Assembly: GCF_900111965.1 (NCBI RefSeq)
Contig: NZ_FOJT01000002.1
Location: 424,525 to 488,524 of the forward strand
DNA length: 64,000 bases
DNA from: Flavobacterium swingsii
Lineage (GTDB): Bacteria; Bacteroidota; Bacteroidia; Flavobacteriales; Flavobacteriaceae
Direction of reading: 5' to 3'
Positions 62,263 to 64,000 of the stretch are shown here, in pieces. Within the stretch, counting starts at the first letter, position 1. The number at the start of each line of letters is the position of its first letter. A model generated the notes under the pieces. That model did no database searches, was not told where the DNA came from, and saw nothing but the letters and a program-made list of their open reading frames with translations. The position numbers and the translations under genes are program-made.

Positions 62263-63180
62263 TTAGAAATAACGTGGAGATTTGTATTTAGAGTTATCAA
62301 ATTTGAAATCAAACATAATCATAATTTCATGAGATCCGGTTGTAAAAGGTCTTATTTTTGAAATTGGATAATCATAAGCATAACCTAATTTCATTTGTTT
62401 GGTTATTTGAAAATCGACCAAAGCTCCTACAGAATCCTCAAATCGATAAGCTCCACCAATCCAGAATTTTTCATTAAACAAGAAAGATAATGTTGTGTCG
62501 TAGGAAAGAGGAGAACCTTTTGTATATTTTACTAAAGCAGTTGGTCTCATTTTTATATTTCCACTTTTATTAAGGTCAAAAACATAACCGGCAATTCCAT
62601 AAAAATGAGATTGTTCTAGCGCAACATAATTTCCTAATTTATTGTAATCATTTTCGATTAATTTTGGAGATGATACTCCTACATACCATTTGGGTTGATG
62701 CAAATATAATCCAGCTCCAACATTTGGTGTCCAACGATTTAATTTTTCTTGAAAATAAGGGTCGCTATATACTTCTTCATTATTAAATAAATTTTGGTCT
62801 ATGTTATAATAACTAAAACCTCCTTTTACTCCAAAAGCCAACTTAGTATTTTGGGTGATGTTAATGTTGTACGAAAAATCTACATACATATAATTGAAAT
62901 TTTCATACCCCAATCGGTCATTTATATATGAAAAACCAACGCCTATTCTCTCGTTTCTAAGCGGAGAATGTATAGAAAGTGTATTGGTTACTGGACCACC
63001 ACTAAAACCAACCCATTGGTCTCTGTGAAGACCAACAACTGTTAGTGCTTCACGACTTCCTGCATAACCAGGATTTACGGATATAGTGTTGTACATATAT
63101 TGTGTGAACTGTGGTGTTTGTTGTCCGTTTGCAAAAAACACATTCAGAACTATAATGGCTGTTAATAATAATTTTTTCAT
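62263..63180 (-). CDS. PorP/SprF family type IX secretion outer-membrane protein
   Basis: A 305-residue outer-membrane barrel. Signal peptide 1-19 (ending ANGQQ). The start of the mature protein, QTPQFTQYMYNTISVNPGYAGSR, shown in part as FTQYMYNTISVNPGYAG, is diagnostic for PorP/SprF. The central strands (LAFGVKGGFSYY) and end EIMIMFDFKFDNS fit the family. SprF-like proteins are needed to secrete or anchor the type B adhesin encoded next to them; the adhesin gene lies 6 bases upstream on the same strand. Confidence 0.94.
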   Translation of the reverse strand: MKKLLLTAIIVLNVFFANGQQTPQFTQYMYNTISVNPGYAGSREALTVVGLHRDQWVGFSGGPVTNTLSIHSPLRNERIGVGFSYINDRLGYENFNYMYVDFSYNINITQNTKLAFGVKGGFSYYNIDQNLFNNEEVYSDPYFQEKLNRWTPNVGAGLYLHQPKWYVGVSSPKLIENDYNKLGNYVALEQSHFYGIAGYVFDLNKSGNIKMRPTALVKYTKGSPLSYDTTLSFLFNEKFWIGGAYRFEDSVGALVDFQITKQMKLGYAYDYPISKIRPFTTGSHEIMIMFDFKFDNSKYKSPRYF

Positions 63181-63185
63181 AACGT

Positions 63186-64000
63186 TTAGTTTTTAGTTCC
63201 TAAATAAATGTAACCTTTGAATGTATCAAAACCGCTATCTACAATATTTACAATATAATAGTATGTACCTGATGGTAAGTTACTATTGGATATTGCACCA
63301 TTTGCTATTCCGTCCCAATTATTTTTATAATTGTTATTTTCATAAACTAAAGCTCCCCAACGATTAAACATTTTTACTTCATAAATAAATCTGCAATCTT
63401 CAATTCCTCCAATTTCAAAGAAATCATTATGACCATCATTATTAGGAGTGACTACTTTAGAAATTTTTAATTTTGAAATATCACATCCTAATACAAAACA
63501 ATTATCAATTGTCATATATACTTCGATAATTCGAGGGCAATTTCCGTTAGGAATGGTATATCTATAGACATAGAAACCTGAAGGGATATTAATAGGATCT
63601 AGTATGCTACCTGATAATCCTCCTGAGTTATTTACATCTAACCAAGTCCCATTAGTTTCAATATTTGGATCCAATAAATCAAATAAATCTTTTTCTCCTT
63701 CTGTAGTACATAATGAGGCATTTACATAAGAAAAAGGTTCATTTATACTAACATTTATAGTTTGAGTAAATTCATCAGAATTTCCGCAAGTATCAGAAAC
63801 AACCCAAGTTCTAACGATAGTATAAGTATAATCTGTTTGGTTTATTGTTACTGTTGTAAATACAGGAGGATTAACAATAGCCGAACAATTATCTACAAAT
63901 ACTAATTCAGGAACATCAGGAACATCTCCACAACTTACATTTAATACAGAATCTAATGGAGTTGAAAGAGTAGGTGGTGTTGTATCTATCACTTTAATAA
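63186..64000 (-). CDS. large secreted adhesin, 3' part, with type B T9SS sorting domain (partial)
   Basis: The frame runs off the window edge without a stop, so only the C-terminal part of about 271 residues is seen. Residues near the visible start (TTPPTLSTPL) belong to HYR/Ig-like repeats with pairs of Cys (NVSCGDVPD, VDNCSAIVN, VSDTCGNSDEF). The last 90 residues form the gliding-motility-associated type B sorting domain: LKISKVVTPNNDGHNDFF, YEVKMFNRWGALVYENN, and DTFKGYIYLGTKN. Such proteins are surface adhesins exported with their SprF partner, here the next gene. Confidence 0.93.
   Translation of the reverse strand, partial: IKVIDTTPPTLSTPLDSVLNVSCGDVPDVPELVFVDNCSAIVNPPVFTTVTINQTDYTYTIVRTWVVSDTCGNSDEFTQTINVSINEPFSYVNASLCTTEGEKDLFDLLDPNIETNGTWLDVNNSGGLSGSILDPINIPSGFYVYRYTIPNGNCPRIIEVYMTIDNCFVLGCDISKLKISKVVTPNNDGHNDFFEIGGIEDCRFIYEVKMFNRWGALVYENNNYKNNWDGIANGAISNSNLPSGTYYYIVNIVDSGFDTFKGYIYLGTKN

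Overview
The window is AT-rich and comes from a Bacteroidota genome, most likely a Flavobacterium-like member of Flavobacteriia. The evidence is several -7 boxes of the TAnnTTTG type, type IX secretion (T9SS) parts and cargo (PorX, a PorE-like OmpA protein, PorP/SprF, C-terminal sorting domains), a fused MurF-alanine racemase, and many flavobacterial housekeeping genes. No rRNA, CRISPR array, prophage or insertion sequence was seen. One tRNA (Val, anticodon TAC) is present.

Region 1 (1-15.5 kb) is a plus-strand accessory block for low-oxygen, redox and stress physiology. It holds the end of a cbb3-type oxidase locus with two small membrane companions, a cupin, two heavy-metal-associated proteins, a tandem universal stress protein, a D-lactate dehydrogenase-like enzyme, TspO, a lipid-transport (MlaE-MlaF-MCE) operon, an outer-membrane protein, an ATP-cone/nuclease fusion, a beta-CASP RNase-like protein, a thioredoxin-ApbE-DUF4266-DUF3570 operon, and the co-chaperone pair CbpA-CbpM. 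Region 2 (15.5-21.5 kb) has a tricorn-like protease, a histidine-rich mini membrane protein, a hairpin of unknown role and a methyltransferase.

Region 3 (21.6-30.2 kb) is a second stress block: an AraC-type regulator, a large hybrid histidine kinase, a receiver-only response regulator, and a row of small envelope or stress proteins (lipoprotein, iron permease-like, CsbD, YtxH, holin-like). Five promoters in regions 1 and 3 share one three-part architecture with exactly conserved spacing: RYAAST, 11 nt, TTRTATAAS, 21 nt, YAnnTTTR. They lie before the universal stress gene, the ATP-cone gene, two region 3 genes and the CsbD operon. This suggests one undescribed stress regulon that ties the two regions together, and it is the main discovery candidate here.

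Region 4 (30.4-64 kb) is mostly core genome: a T9SS-exported lipase, tRNA-Val, alanine dehydrogenase, TsaE, PorX, an M13 peptidase, a TonB receptor with a His/Cys-rich partner, Asd, a T9SS-exported phosphatase, MscL, MurF-Alr, thymidine kinase, RsmI, adenine deaminase, a glycosyltransferase, HolA, EttA and a TPR hybrid kinase. It ends with an OmpA (PorE-like)-PorP/SprF-adhesin operon whose 5' end lies outside the window. Small hypothetical genes and short repeat-rich intergenic stretches are interspersed.
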